From Dactylosporangium fulvum (GTDB taxonomy: Bacteria > Actinomycetota > Actinomycetes > Mycobacteriales > Micromonosporaceae), in NCBI RefSeq assembly GCF_025137375.1, contig NZ_CP073720.1:4798501-4862500 (forward strand): 64,000 bases of DNA, given 5' to 3'. A program made the translations under genes and the position numbers. The notes beneath the pieces are model-generated. The model saw nothing but the letters and a program-made list of their open reading frames with translations. It was not told where the DNA came from and did not search any database. Of the stretch, positions 1 through 9,121 are shown in pieces (the stretch's first letter is position 1; each line of letters begins with the position of its first letter).

Positions 1-1270
1 GGCGGGCGCGGGATGCGACGAGCTGGGCGCGGCTGTCGGCGTTGGCGATAGCGGTGGCGGTGAGGTCGGTGAAGGCCTTGACGCGTTCCTCCGCGTCCGG
101 GGGCATGGGGTCGGGCCGCATGGAGGTGACGACCGCCGTGCCCCACAGGTGGTCCTCGACCACGATCGGCACCCCGACCGCGGCGCAGATGCCCAGCTCG
201 TGTATGCGGGCCGCGTGGGGAGTGCCGGTGCAGCTGTCGATCCGGGCGGTTCGACCGGTGCGCCACACGAGCCCTGCGACGTCGCCGTCTGCGGGCCGGC
301 GGCAGACGGCGAAACGTGTCGACACGCCCGGCTGGTTGGTCGAGACGATCGTGACCGTGCCATCGGGCTCGTAGTGCATCAGCGTCGTGGGACGGCCGCC
401 GAGGAGCCGGCTCACCTCTGTCGTGACCGCGTCGAAAACCTCGGCCGGGTTGGCGCCGCGAGCGACGAGCGTCGCCACCCGCCGCAGTGCGGCCTGCTGA
501 CCGGCGAGCAGTTCCAGCTTTTCGCCGCGGACCGTGAGTGTTTCGAGCATCGCGCCGCGTTCGCGTGCGGCGCGCAGCAGCGATGCGAGCGGCGGCACGA
601 CCTGCCGCCGCAAACGCGGTTCATCCCGCTCCGACAGGTCGGCGGACACGCGCAGTGTCCCCAGCACGGTGTCGCCGTCGCCGAGCGGAAACACCGTCAT
701 CTCCGCACCGTCGGGGACGGTCTCGTCCGGTTCGCGACTCCCGGGTCCGGGTTGGCGGGCAGCCGTTGTGATGTCGACCGCCGTGGCCGGCAGATCGAGC
801 GAACGCGCGATCCGCTGCGACACAGCGGGCAGCACCGCGGCGACGTCGTCGGTGTCGAGCAGCAGACGAGTCAGCTCAGCCGTGAGATCGGACTCCTGGG
901 CCTGTGCCGTCCGCTGTCGGGACAGGTCCGCCAGTGCGCTGGTCACGAGTGCTACGACGACGAAGACGGCGAGTTGAACCACGTCTCGGAGGTCCGCGTC
1001 GACGAGGCTGCCGATGGGATGCACGTAGAAGATCAGGAATGCGACGACGCTCACCAGCGCTGTGACCACCCCGAGCCACAGTCCCCACAGCACTGAGATC
1101 GCCACGATGCCGAGCATGTAGATGACGCTCGGGGACGACTGTTTCGTATACGTCTGGAGCGGTCCGGCGAGCAGGGTCTCCACCGCGATGAGGAGGATGG
1201 CGACCATGATCCCCAACCGTCGGGACGGCGGCGTGGACCGTACCAGAAATGACAGCGGATCCGCACGCAT
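1..1270 (-). CDS. Membrane sensor histidine kinase, DUF4118-GAF type (3' end outside window)
   Basis: I translated this from the minus strand. An uninterrupted frame starts at ATG 1270-1268 (protein begins MRADPLSFLV) and runs off the left edge after about 423 codons. Residues about 20-110 hold several hydrophobic segments (MVAILLIAVETLLAG, then YMLGIVAISVLWGLWLG, then VVQLAVFVVVALVT) as in KdpD-like DUF4118 membrane modules. A coiled region with the sequence LTRLLLDTDDVAAVL follows, and then a GAF domain that includes GICAAVGVPIVVEDHLWG. The dimerisation and ATPase domains expected of such kinases would lie outside the window, so the kinase call is an inference from domain order. It is collinear with a second kinase just upstream. 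Confidence 0.8.
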   Translation of the reverse strand, partial: MRADPLSFLVRSTPPSRRLGIMVAILLIAVETLLAGPLQTYTKQSSPSVIYMLGIVAISVLWGLWLGVVTALVSVVAFLIFYVHPIGSLVDADLRDVVQLAVFVVVALVTSALADLSRQRTAQAQESDLTAELTRLLLDTDDVAAVLPAVSQRIARSLDLPATAVDITTAARQPGPGSREPDETVPDGAEMTVFPLGDGDTVLGTLRVSADLSERDEPRLRRQVVPPLASLLRAARERGAMLETLTVRGEKLELLAGQQAALRRVATLVARGANPAEVFDAVTTEVSRLLGGRPTTLMHYEPDGTVTIVSTNQPGVSTRFAVCRRPADGDVAGLVWRTGRTARIDSCTGTPHAARIHELGICAAVGVPIVVEDHLWGTAVVTSMRPDPMPPDAEERVKAFTDLTATAIANADSRAQLVASRAR

Positions 1271-1441
1271 AATGCAACTTTAGTACCGTTTTGTGAGCAT
1301 CAGCTATTGATGATGTTGCAGTGGGTGGCGAGCAGGCGGGCCTGGTTGATGACCATGAGCCCGCTGGCGATTGTCAAGGGGGCGGCGATCCGGCGGACGG
1401 CACCAGAAAGGGACGATACGAGTGGCGTGGACTCCTCGTCG

Positions 1442-3475
1442 TCAGGCCGGGGGTTCGGCTTGGTGCAGCGGGAGGGTGATGATCAGCCGGGTGCCCTCGC
1501 CTCGTGGACTGTGCAGCTGCACGGTGCCGCCGAGTGCCTGGACGCGGTCGGTGAGGCTGCGGATGCCCGTGCCGCGGCCGGAGTCGGCGCCGCCGGCACC
1601 GTCGTCCTCGATACGCAGCCAGACCTTCTGACCGTCCTGGTGGGCGATGATGCGCAGGTGCGAGGCGTGCGCGTGCTTGGTCGTGTTCGCCAGTGACTCG
1701 GCCACGATGTCGTACACGCTGGTCTGCAGGACGGGCGGCAGGGCGGGGGACAGGTCGATGTGGCGCTCGATCGGGATGGGTGAGCGGCGTGCCATGGCGT
1801 CGAGCGCCGCCTCGAGCCCGCGTTGGGTGAGGATCGCCGGGTACACGCCGTGAGCGATCGTCTGGACCTCCTCGACCACGTTGGCGAGGTCGCCGTCGAT
1901 GGTGGCGACCTGATCGGCGATCACCGGCCCGGTAGCGGTGCCACCTTCGGTGGCGTCGCGCCCGGTCATGTCGGCCTCGAGCATGCGCAGCCGCAGGATG
2001 ACCGCGATCAGGTGATGCTGGATGCGGTCGTGCAGGTCGCGCTCGAGTTTGCGGCGCGTCTCGTCGCCCGCGTCGATCAGGCGGGCGCTGACGGCGGCCA
2101 GTCGGATGCGGGCCTCGACGGTGTCCACCACCAGGCCGGCGAGGTCGGTGAAGTCGGCGGTGCGTTCGGTGTCGTCGCGGCGCAGCCGGCCACCGGCCTC
2201 GCCGAGCAGGGCGAGTGCCCCCCATACCTGACCCCGCACCATGATCGGGGCACCCACGCCGCGCGTGCTGCCGGCCACGCCGTCCGCCGCTACCGGCATG
2301 TCCGGCCGTTCCCAGCCGACATGCCGGCAGAACGACTGGCGCAGCGCCCGCATCCGGCCGGTCGTGTCCCGCAGCGGCAACGGTGTGCGCTCGCCGACGA
2401 GCGGACGCTTGCCGGTGCGGTCGGACGGGTGGTCGCCGGCCCACGCCGCGAGGATCGTGCCTGCTCCGTCGCTGTCGTACCGGACGAGCAGCGCCGTGTC
2501 GGCCTCGAACAGTCGTCCGGCCTGCCCGGTGATGGTGTCGAAGACGGCGTCCGGTGCCTCGGTGCAGGCCATGAGGCTGGCGATGCGTCGCAGCGCCGTC
2601 TGCTCCACGACGACCCGGTTCAAGTCGTCGTGGTGGCGCTGCAGGGACAGCGCCATCGTGTTGAAGGAGCGCTGCAGCAGGCCGATCTCATGCGGTCCGT
2701 CCGTCGGCATTCGGCCCGTCTGCGTGCCGGCGGCGAGCTTGTCGGCCATGGCAGCCGCGGTCCGTACCGGCCGGACGATGACCCTGGTCGTGTAGGTGAT
2801 TAAGACCGGTACGACGAACAGGCAGGTGATGATTCCCAACCCGGTCGCCGTCCCGGCTCGGGTGAAGGCGCGCTCAGCGCGGGTTTCCTGCGCCGCCGCA
2901 TGACGGCGCTCGTTGCCGACGAATCGTTCAGCGGTATGGCGGATGGCGTCGAGCTGGTGCTGGTCGCTGGTCAGCCGGCCGAGGTCGGGAGCGGCTGTCG
3001 GCCCGGGACGCAGGGCCTTGATGGCGCTCGCCGGGTGGGTGTCGAGATACTGCCTGATCTGCTGGTCGAGTCCGGCCGCGAGTGTCGCCTGCGCCGGCCG
3101 GTCGGCCGTGAGGCGTGGCAACTGCGCGATGCGCGACTCGACCATGGCCCGGGCCCTCGCCCACGACCGCAGGTGTGCCGGGTCGCCGGTGACGACGTAG
3201 CGGTGCTCGCCGTGCTCCATCGCCAGCACCCCTGTGCGCACGAGCGCGGCGGTGACCACCGCCTGGTGTGAGGTGTGCGCGGCGCGCGCCTGCCGGCCAC
3301 GATCGTCAAAGGCGGTCACTGCCGTGTGCAGCGCGACGCCGAGCAACAGGCCGGCCACCAGGCACAGGGCCACGACCTGCCACGCAAGGCCGGCCGGTGA
3401 CGTCACCGACCACCGGCGCCGACACTGGCGCCGGATCGTCCTGCCGAACTCGACCAGGTTTGCCGTGAGTCCCAT
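1442..3475 (-). CDS. Sensor histidine kinase, CHASE3-like/HAMP/GAF, NarL-type kinase core
   Basis: This 677-residue membrane kinase probably senses a periplasmic or redox cue and phosphorylates a NarL-type regulator not seen here. TM1 is at about 30-53. An extracytoplasmic CHASE3-like segment follows (EHRYVVTGDPAHLRSW near 90-105). TM2 is at about 210-235, HAMP follows to about 285, and a GAF domain lies at about 300-450. The phospho-acceptor helix has the HisKA_3 form (RKLERDLHDRIQHHL). The HATPase carries an N box (ESLANTTKHAHA) and a G box (GTGIRSLTDRVQALGG). The ATG at 3475 is the first start upstream of TM1. No partner response regulator is encoded nearby, so it may be an orphan. Family assignment is firm; the ligand is unknown. 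Confidence 0.92.
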   Translation of the reverse strand: MGLTANLVEFGRTIRRQCRRRWSVTSPAGLAWQVVALCLVAGLLLGVALHTAVTAFDDRGRQARAAHTSHQAVVTAALVRTGVLAMEHGEHRYVVTGDPAHLRSWARARAMVESRIAQLPRLTADRPAQATLAAGLDQQIRQYLDTHPASAIKALRPGPTAAPDLGRLTSDQHQLDAIRHTAERFVGNERRHAAAQETRAERAFTRAGTATGLGIITCLFVVPVLITYTTRVIVRPVRTAAAMADKLAAGTQTGRMPTDGPHEIGLLQRSFNTMALSLQRHHDDLNRVVVEQTALRRIASLMACTEAPDAVFDTITGQAGRLFEADTALLVRYDSDGAGTILAAWAGDHPSDRTGKRPLVGERTPLPLRDTTGRMRALRQSFCRHVGWERPDMPVAADGVAGSTRGVGAPIMVRGQVWGALALLGEAGGRLRRDDTERTADFTDLAGLVVDTVEARIRLAAVSARLIDAGDETRRKLERDLHDRIQHHLIAVILRLRMLEADMTGRDATEGGTATGPVIADQVATIDGDLANVVEEVQTIAHGVYPAILTQRGLEAALDAMARRSPIPIERHIDLSPALPPVLQTSVYDIVAESLANTTKHAHASHLRIIAHQDGQKVWLRIEDDGAGGADSGRGTGIRSLTDRVQALGGTVQLHSPRGEGTRLIITLPLHQAEPPA

Positions 3476-4239
3476 CGTGGCTGGTATCGATCGGATCTCC
3501 GTCGAGGAGATCGTTGTCCGAAGGGGCGCTGTTCCGCATCCCCTATGTCACGAGTGAAGGCTGCTTCGATGCGATTTACGCATTTCTCGGCGTGTCCCTG
3601 ACAGCCTATATCGGGCGCGGTGCCGGATCCATTTTCGTAGGTGGCGAATAATAATGTGACCCGCAGTTGACCGATCTATTCGGCAATTATTCTTACGAGC
3701 GTCAGTGAGTGGCCGGCGTGGTCTCGTTCGTTCAGGGGGCGATCGGTTGCGGGGCACCTCGTGGTGGACCGGGCGGAATTCGCCTCACCCGGATCGCGTG
3801 GGCGCGTCACGCGAGGAAAGGCGTTGGTACACGACGGAAAACGTGATCGCGTCACCACAGTTCGGTGACCGCATCGGTATGGCGGCGGAGTTCGCTTCCG
3901 AGTAATTCACCGCACTCATCACCTTCATTGTCGCCGCGATTCGCGGACGGTTCGGACGCCGGCGCAGGTCCCGCACCGGCAACCGGCACACGAGCAGCAG
4001 GCAGCCGGCCACGTCGGCGCCACCCGCCGTAGACGGTGCCGGCGGCGGGACGTACACGCGATAGCTTCGGGCTCACTCCTTGACTGGATGGACGTGCGGG
4101 TCGAGCAGGGCGCGGGTGAGTGGCGTCCGGCCGGCGTGCCTCGGCCCACCCGCCGCATCGATCCCACGCACCTCGTGGGGCACCGGAGCGGACATCGGCG
4201 CGTCGGGCGGCCGGTCCATTGTGGACCGGCTGCCGTGCT
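3476..4239. other. 764-bp gap, no convincing gene
   Basis: This stretch lies upstream of the kinase and downstream of the hemerythrin-like gene. It is lower in GC than its surroundings, with AT-rich patches near 3640-3700 (around aataataatgtg and ggcaattattctt) that may hold the kinase promoter. A minus-strand ORF (47 codons from an ATG near 3928) and a plus-strand 66-codon ORF ending at 3905 exist. Neither has a clear ribosome site, recognisable motifs or strong third-position GC bias, so I do not call them. Confidence 0.5.
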
Positions 4240-4734
4240 TCAGCTCAGGCCCAGTGCGGCGCGTGCCTGTGCCGCGTCGTCGCGGGGGAGGACCTGCTGC
4301 GCCACGTCGGCGACGGCTCCCCGGACCGCTGCCGGAGCGGCGGCGAGGCCGGTGAGCCACGCCAGCCGGGCGGGACGCTCGAGCGCGGGCAGCAGCCATC
4401 GGATCGAGGTCCGGGTCACCGCGGCGGGCGTGGCGGCGAGAAACTGCTCACGGCAGGCCACCAGTTCCTCGTCGGTGCGCACCTGCCAGATCGCGGCCAT
4501 GACGGCTGTCTCCTCCTCGTGCAGGTGGTGCAGCGTCGTCCCGACGTACCGGGCGAGGTCGCGGTACCAGGCGAGCCCGGCCGCCGGGTCGGCCCCGGTG
4601 CGCAGGGTGCCGAAGCGTTCCTGCAGGTCGGCCAGCAGGTCGTCGAGGTCTCGGTGGTCGTCCTCGGGCAACGCGAGCGCGGCCTCATGGCCGAAGGTCG
4701 GCGTGCGCAGCCGCAGCGAACTGGTGGCCGCCAT
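4240..4734 (-). CDS. Hemerythrin-like protein, probably 5'-truncated
   Basis: The 164-residue product resembles the C-terminal part of hemerythrin HHE-domain proteins, which bind a diiron centre and O2 or NO-type ligands. EDDHRDLDDLLADL (near 24-37) and TLHHLHEEETAVMAAIW (near 67-83) look like helices carrying iron-ligand His and Glu residues. The usual N-terminal helices with the first His ligands are missing. The first 14 codons (4734-4693) are antisense to a LuxR-type C-terminal remnant on the plus strand. The annotated start may therefore be created by the junction and the gene may be a broken copy. There is no clear Shine-Dalgarno sequence before ATG 4734. Confidence 0.6.
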   Translation of the reverse strand: MAATSSLRLRTPTFGHEAALALPEDDHRDLDDLLADLQERFGTLRTGADPAAGLAWYRDLARYVGTTLHHLHEEETAVMAAIWQVRTDEELVACREQFLAATPAAVTRTSIRWLLPALERPARLAWLTGLAAAPAAVRGAVADVAQQVLPRDDAAQARAALGLS

Positions 4735-4831
4735 CTACCACCGGCATTACGAGCCGCAGGCGGACACGGGTGCTCATCCCGGCCCGTACGGCTGGTACCT
4801 GGACCAGAACGTCGGTTCGCTGGTGTCGTAG
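4693..4831 (+). pseudogene. LuxR-family regulator, C-terminal remnant
   Basis: The plus frame 4693-4831 reads KVGVRSRSELVAAIYHRHY and ends, after a further 27 residues, in a stop at 4829-4831. KVGVRSRSELVA is the typical recognition-helix end of LuxR/GerE DNA-binding domains. Nothing upstream in this frame belongs to a LuxR protein: that sequence is the antisense of the hemerythrin-like gene. So only the 3' end of a regulator gene survives, joined at about 4693 to unrelated sequence. Confidence 0.6.
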
Positions 4832-4848
4832 CCGGCGCTTGAACCGCG

Positions 4849-6354
4849 TCAGGCGTGCGAGACCACGTCGGCGGCGCCCGCGTGGGTCAGGTTCTCGGGC
4901 ACGACGATCCGCTGGTACGTCTCGTCGCTCACGCCCCGCCGCAGCGCCGCCTCCTTGAGGGTCAGGCCTTCGTCGATGGCCAGGTGTGCGATCTCCGACG
5001 CCTTGTCGTAGCCGATGACCGGGGACAACGCGGTGACCATCATGACCGAGCGTTCGACGTCGTGCCGCAGTTGGTCGCGGTTGAGCTGGACGCCTTCGAC
5101 GAGGAACTCGCGGAAGTGGTCGGCGGCGTCGGCGAGGATGCGCACGGAGTGCAGGACGTTGTTGATGACGACGGGGCGGAAGGCGTTGAGTTCGAAGTTG
5201 CCTTCGTTGCCGGCGACGGCCACCGCGGTGTCCGATCCGAGCACCTGGATGCAGACCATGAGCATCGCCTCGGCCTGGGTCGGATTGACCTTGCCGGGCA
5301 TGATCGAGGAGCCGGGCTCGTTGGCGGGGAGGCGGAGCTCGCCGAGGCCGGCGCGTGGGCCGGACCCGAGCCAGCGCACGTCGTTGGCGAACTTGAACAG
5401 TGCCGTGGCGATCCCGCGCAGCGCGGCCGACACGCGCACCAGCAGGTCGAGGGAGCCCTGGGCGGCGAACTTGTTGGGCGCGGTGACAAACGGCCGACCG
5501 GTCAGCTCCGCGATCACCTTGGCGGCGTCCGTGCCGAAGCCCGGCGGGGCGTTGAGGCCGGTGCCGACGGCGGTGCCGCCCATCGCCAGGCGGTACAGGC
5601 CCCGCGTGGTCGAGGCGAGGTGGTCGGCGGCGTCCTCGAGCTGGGCGGCGTAGCCGGACCACTCCTGGCCGACGGTGAGCGGGGTGGCGTCCTCCAGATG
5701 GGTCCGGCCGATCTTGACGACGTCCGCCCAGTCACGGCTCTTGACCGCGGTGGCGTCGTGCAGCCTGATGAGCGCCGGCAGCAGGTGCCCCTCGATCGCG
5801 GTCACGGCGGCGACGTGCATGGCAGTGGGAAAGGTGTCGTTGGACGACTGCCCCATGTTGACGTCGTCGTTGGGGTGCACCGGGGTCTTGGATCCCAGCT
5901 GCCCGCCGACGAGCTGGATCGCCCGGTTGGAGATCACCTCGTTGACGTTCATGTTCGACTGGGTGCCGGAGCCGGTCTGCCACACGTACAACGGGAACTC
6001 GCTGTCCAGCTCGCCGGCGATCACCTCGTCGGCCACCCGCGAGATCAGGTCCGCCTTCCACTGCGGCATCCGTCCGGCGCGGGCGTTGACGGTTGCCGCG
6101 GCCTTCTTGACGTAGCCGTAGGCGTGGTAGACCTGTTTCGGCATGCGATCGTCGCCGATGTCGAAGTGCACCAGGGAGCGCTGCGTCTGCGCGCCCCAGT
6201 AGTGGTCGGCAGGCACGGCGACCGGGCCGAGCGAGTCGGTCTCGGTGCGGGTGCCGGCGGCGTCGATACCGATCGGCACGTCCCGGATCTCGGGCGCGCC
6301 ATGCTCCCCGGCCCGGTCGTCGCCGGCTGTCCGGCGTGCGGCCATCATCGTCAC
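4849..6354 (-). CDS. fumC: Class II fumarate hydratase
   Basis: It catalyses reversible hydration of fumarate to L-malate in the TCA cycle as a cytosolic tetramer. Family signatures are present: WQTGSGTQSNMNVNEVISNR, GRTHLEDATPLTVGQEWSGY, and the catalytic loop GSSIMPGKVNPTQAEAM. The body matches the usual length of about 460 residues, plus an N-terminal extension of about 35 residues. I chose GTG 6354, which overlaps the malic-enzyme stop (GTGA) and implies translational coupling. ATG 6348 or 6345 are equally possible. Paired with malic enzyme, it would send fumarate to malate and on to pyruvate. Confidence 0.93.
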   Translation of the reverse strand: MTMMAARRTAGDDRAGEHGAPEIRDVPIGIDAAGTRTETDSLGPVAVPADHYWGAQTQRSLVHFDIGDDRMPKQVYHAYGYVKKAAATVNARAGRMPQWKADLISRVADEVIAGELDSEFPLYVWQTGSGTQSNMNVNEVISNRAIQLVGGQLGSKTPVHPNDDVNMGQSSNDTFPTAMHVAAVTAIEGHLLPALIRLHDATAVKSRDWADVVKIGRTHLEDATPLTVGQEWSGYAAQLEDAADHLASTTRGLYRLAMGGTAVGTGLNAPPGFGTDAAKVIAELTGRPFVTAPNKFAAQGSLDLLVRVSAALRGIATALFKFANDVRWLGSGPRAGLGELRLPANEPGSSIMPGKVNPTQAEAMLMVCIQVLGSDTAVAVAGNEGNFELNAFRPVVINNVLHSVRILADAADHFREFLVEGVQLNRDQLRHDVERSVMMVTALSPVIGYDKASEIAHLAIDEGLTLKEAALRRGVSDETYQRIVVPENLTHAGAADVVSHA

Positions 6355-8066
6355 CCGGCCCTGACCGGACGGTACTCGGGCCGCCACATCGCGTCCTGCA
6401 CCTGCTGGACAGGATCGGTCAGCTCGACACGGGCCAGGCCCTCGTCGGCGGCCTGCTTCGCGACCGCCACGGCGACGGTCGCCGACACCGTGCGCAGGTT
6501 CTCCACGTGCGGCAGCAGGGAGGCGCCCGGCGTGCTCACGTCGACGAGGCCGGCGACGGCCTCGGCGGCGGCGGCGAACATCCCGTCGCTGATCCGTCTC
6601 GCCCCGGCCACGACGGCGCCGAGACCGAGACCGGGGTAGAGCAGGGCGTTGTTCGCCTGCCCGATGCCGTGGGTGACGCCCTTGTAGGTGACCGGCGGGA
6701 CCGGGATGCCGGTGGCGATCAGGCCGCGGCCGTCGGTCCACGGGATGAGCTGGTCCGGCATCGCCTCGATGCGCTCGGTCGGGTTGGACAGCGGGAAGAT
6801 GACGGGCCGGTCCACGTGCGCGGCCATCTCCCTGACGACCGCCTCGGTGAACGCGCCGTGCACGGTCGAGGTGCCGATCAGCATGGTCGGCTCGACCCGG
6901 GCGACGACCTCGTGGAGCCCGACGCCGCCGTCGCGACGCCAGCCCGTGACCTCGCCGGCCGGCCGGGCGTACGGGGCCTGGTAGTCGCTCAGGTCGTGCA
7001 TGTCGTCGGTGAGCAGCCCTTGCTTGTCGATGCACCAGATCTGCCGGGTCGCCGTGTCCTGGTCCGCACCGTCGCGGACGATCGCGTCGCGCAGCTGGTC
7101 GGCGATGCCCACGCCGGCGGTGCCCGCGCCGAAGACGACGATCCGCTGCTCCCGCATCCGGCTGCCGGCCACGCGTACCGCGCCGAGTGCTGCGGCGAGC
7201 ACGATCGCGCCGGTGCCCTGCATGTCGTCGTTGAACGTGCAGACCCGGTCCCGGTAGCGCTCGAGGATCCGCCGGCCGTTGCTCGGTCCGAAGTCCTCCC
7301 AGTGCAGCAGCGCGTGCGGGAACAGCTTGGTCGCCGCCCGCACGTAGGTGTCGATGAACTCGTCGTAGCGCTGCCCACGCACCCGGGCGTGACGGTTGCC
7401 GAGATAGCCGGGGTCGTTGAGCAGTTCCTCGTTGTCGGTACCGACGTCGAGCGCGACCGGAATCACCCGGCCCGGATCGATCCCGGCCGCGGCCGTGTAG
7501 ACGGCCAGCTTCCCGACCGCGATGTCGATCCCGCCGGCGCCCCAGTCGCCGATCCCCAGGATCTCCTCGGCGTCGGAGGCGACGATCAGGTCCACGTCGT
7601 CCGCGCCCAGCCCGACGTCGGCCAGCGCCGTCTCCACCCGGTCGGGTTCGTTGATCGACAGGAACACCCCGCGCGGGCGGCGGTATTCGTGGCTGTACCG
7701 CTTGATCGCCTCACCGACCGTCGGGTCGTAGACGACCGGCAGCATCTCCCGCAGGTGCTCGGCCAGCAGCCGGTAGAACAGCACCTCGTCGTTGTCCTGC
7801 AACATCGCCAGGAAGATGTTCCTCTGCAGGTCGGACGGCTGCCGGTGGTACTGCTCGTACACCCGCCGCAGCTGATCCTCCAGTGACAGCACCGCCGGGG
7901 GCAGCAGCCCCGCCAACCCCAGGGCCTCCCGCTCCTCGTGCGTGAACGCCGTGCCCTTGTTCAGCAACGGCGTGTCCAGCACCTCCACGCCACGCGCCGT
8001 CGTGACGTAGGCACCGTCCTCCGACCGGAACCTCCGCTTCGCGGCCACCCGGGTTCCCACCGTCAT
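6351..8066 (-). CDS. maeA: NAD-dependent malic enzyme
   Basis: This 571-residue enzyme oxidatively decarboxylates L-malate to pyruvate and CO2. The sequence is of the large MaeA/SfcA type. It has the N-terminal LLNKGTAFTHEEREALGL, the substrate-site region RPRGVFLSINEPD, the metal-binding CTFNDDMQGTGA, the nucleotide loop VVFGAGTAGVGIADQL and PVIFPLSNPTERIEAMP. ATG 8066 is preceded by GGGAGGCGG about 10 bases upstream. The next gene, fumarase, overlaps its stop by four bases, so the two form one transcription unit. A divergent NlpC/P60 gene shares the 290-bp upstream gap. Confidence 0.94.
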   Translation of the reverse strand: MTVGTRVAAKRRFRSEDGAYVTTARGVEVLDTPLLNKGTAFTHEEREALGLAGLLPPAVLSLEDQLRRVYEQYHRQPSDLQRNIFLAMLQDNDEVLFYRLLAEHLREMLPVVYDPTVGEAIKRYSHEYRRPRGVFLSINEPDRVETALADVGLGADDVDLIVASDAEEILGIGDWGAGGIDIAVGKLAVYTAAAGIDPGRVIPVALDVGTDNEELLNDPGYLGNRHARVRGQRYDEFIDTYVRAATKLFPHALLHWEDFGPSNGRRILERYRDRVCTFNDDMQGTGAIVLAAALGAVRVAGSRMREQRIVVFGAGTAGVGIADQLRDAIVRDGADQDTATRQIWCIDKQGLLTDDMHDLSDYQAPYARPAGEVTGWRRDGGVGLHEVVARVEPTMLIGTSTVHGAFTEAVVREMAAHVDRPVIFPLSNPTERIEAMPDQLIPWTDGRGLIATGIPVPPVTYKGVTHGIGQANNALLYPGLGLGAVVAGARRISDGMFAAAAEAVAGLVDVSTPGASLLPHVENLRTVSATVAVAVAKQAADEGLARVELTDPVQQVQDAMWRPEYRPVRAG

Positions 8067-8355
8067 CGGAACACCGCCTCCCGGTTGTCATCGGTACGCC
8101 CGCCGACGGTGCTCCCACTACCCAGCACCGGTCGAGTAATCCCTGGCCGGACCGCTCGACGACGGATGCGGGCGCCTGTCCGCGCGTCAGGGTGGCCGGG
8201 CGCATGAGTTGCCCGCGGTCGCCGGCCCTGCGTCCTGGCACATGTCATAGCGTGCAGACGGCCCTCATTCCGGCCGCCACAACAGTTTCGCCATGTCCGG
8301 GTTCCCGGAGCGGCCCTCACCCGACGTGAGGGTACGGCAGAACGTTGGCCGCGGG

Positions 8356-8973
8356 ATGCGCAGCGGAACCCGGACCGTACTCGGGAGAACTCCGTTGACC
8401 GATGTCATCGCCCGCCTCTGCGCGGTCGCCGTCGTCCCGTCCATCGCCGTCCTACCCGCACAGGCCGCCGGCCTGGCTCCGCCCGATACGCCGGCGGAGA
8501 CCCGCTCCGTCGTCGACCGCAAGTCCGAGCCGGTGGTGTCCGGCGTGACGAAGCCGGACGCCGTCACGTTCAAGGCCGCCACGCTCAAGAACGGCGGGCC
8601 AAACAACGTGCCGAAGACCGGGCCCGTCACGGTGCCCGCGACCGGCCCGGCCGCCGTCGTCATCTCCTACGCGCTGGCCCAGGTCGGCAAGCCCTACAAG
8701 TGGGGCGCCGCGGGGCCCGGCGCGTACGACTGCAGCGGCCTGGTCATGGCCTCCTACGCCAAGGCGGGCATCAAGCTGCCGCACCAGAGCGGGCAGATCC
8801 CCCGCCGCGGCCGGAAGGTCCCCGCCGGGCAGTGGCAACCGGGCGACGTCATCGCCTTCCCCGGCCACGTCGCCCTCTACATCGGTGGCAACCGGATGGT
8901 CGAGGCCGCGAACAAGAAGTCCGGCGTGCGGATCGCGCCGACCCGCGGCGGCACGGCGTACCGCTTCCTGTAA
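8356..8973 (+). CDS. Secreted NlpC/P60 cell-wall hydrolase
   Basis: The protein is predicted to be exported and to cleave peptidoglycan stem peptides. Starting at ATG 8356 gives a basic N-terminus, a hydrophobic segment (IARLCAVAVVPSIAVL) and an AQA-type cleavage site near residue 35. A linker of about 60 residues leads to the C-terminal NlpC/P60 domain. That domain has Cys126 in AYDCSGLVM and His171 in FPGHVALYIG, with a polar third residue expected in EAANKKSG. An upstream in-frame ATG at 8293 would bury the signal peptide, so I rejected it. At 205 residues it is a small, single-domain family member with no binding repeats. Confidence 0.9.
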   Translation: MRSGTRTVLGRTPLTDVIARLCAVAVVPSIAVLPAQAAGLAPPDTPAETRSVVDRKSEPVVSGVTKPDAVTFKAATLKNGGPNNVPKTGPVTVPATGPAAVVISYALAQVGKPYKWGAAGPGAYDCSGLVMASYAKAGIKLPHQSGQIPRRGRKVPAGQWQPGDVIAFPGHVALYIGGNRMVEAANKKSGVRIAPTRGGTAYRFL

Positions 8974-9121
8974 GGCACCTCCAGCGTGCCTCGTGCGTGC
9001 GGGCTGCGTCGATGCGGGGCGCCGGATCGGATGCGGCCCGCTCGCACGCCGAAGGTCCCCGATGGGCCGGCCGTCGCCGCTGACCTGGTCAGATGAGGCC
9101 GGCGGCGGCGACTCCGGCAGG

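Noticed and set aside
1302..1372. Minus-strand peptide GLMVINQARLLATHCNIINS before a stop, resembling the end of a STAS-like domain
   Set aside because: Too short, with no upstream part in frame and no decisive motif.
3785..4057. Minus-strand ORF of 90 codons in the gap upstream of the kinase
   Set aside because: No ribosome site, no motif and low third-position bias.
4849..7035. A 728-codon minus-strand frame that extends fumarase by about 230 residues
   Set aside because: The extension beyond about 6354 is the antisense or alternative frame of the malic enzyme gene and has no fumarase similarity; the real start lies at the malic-enzyme stop.
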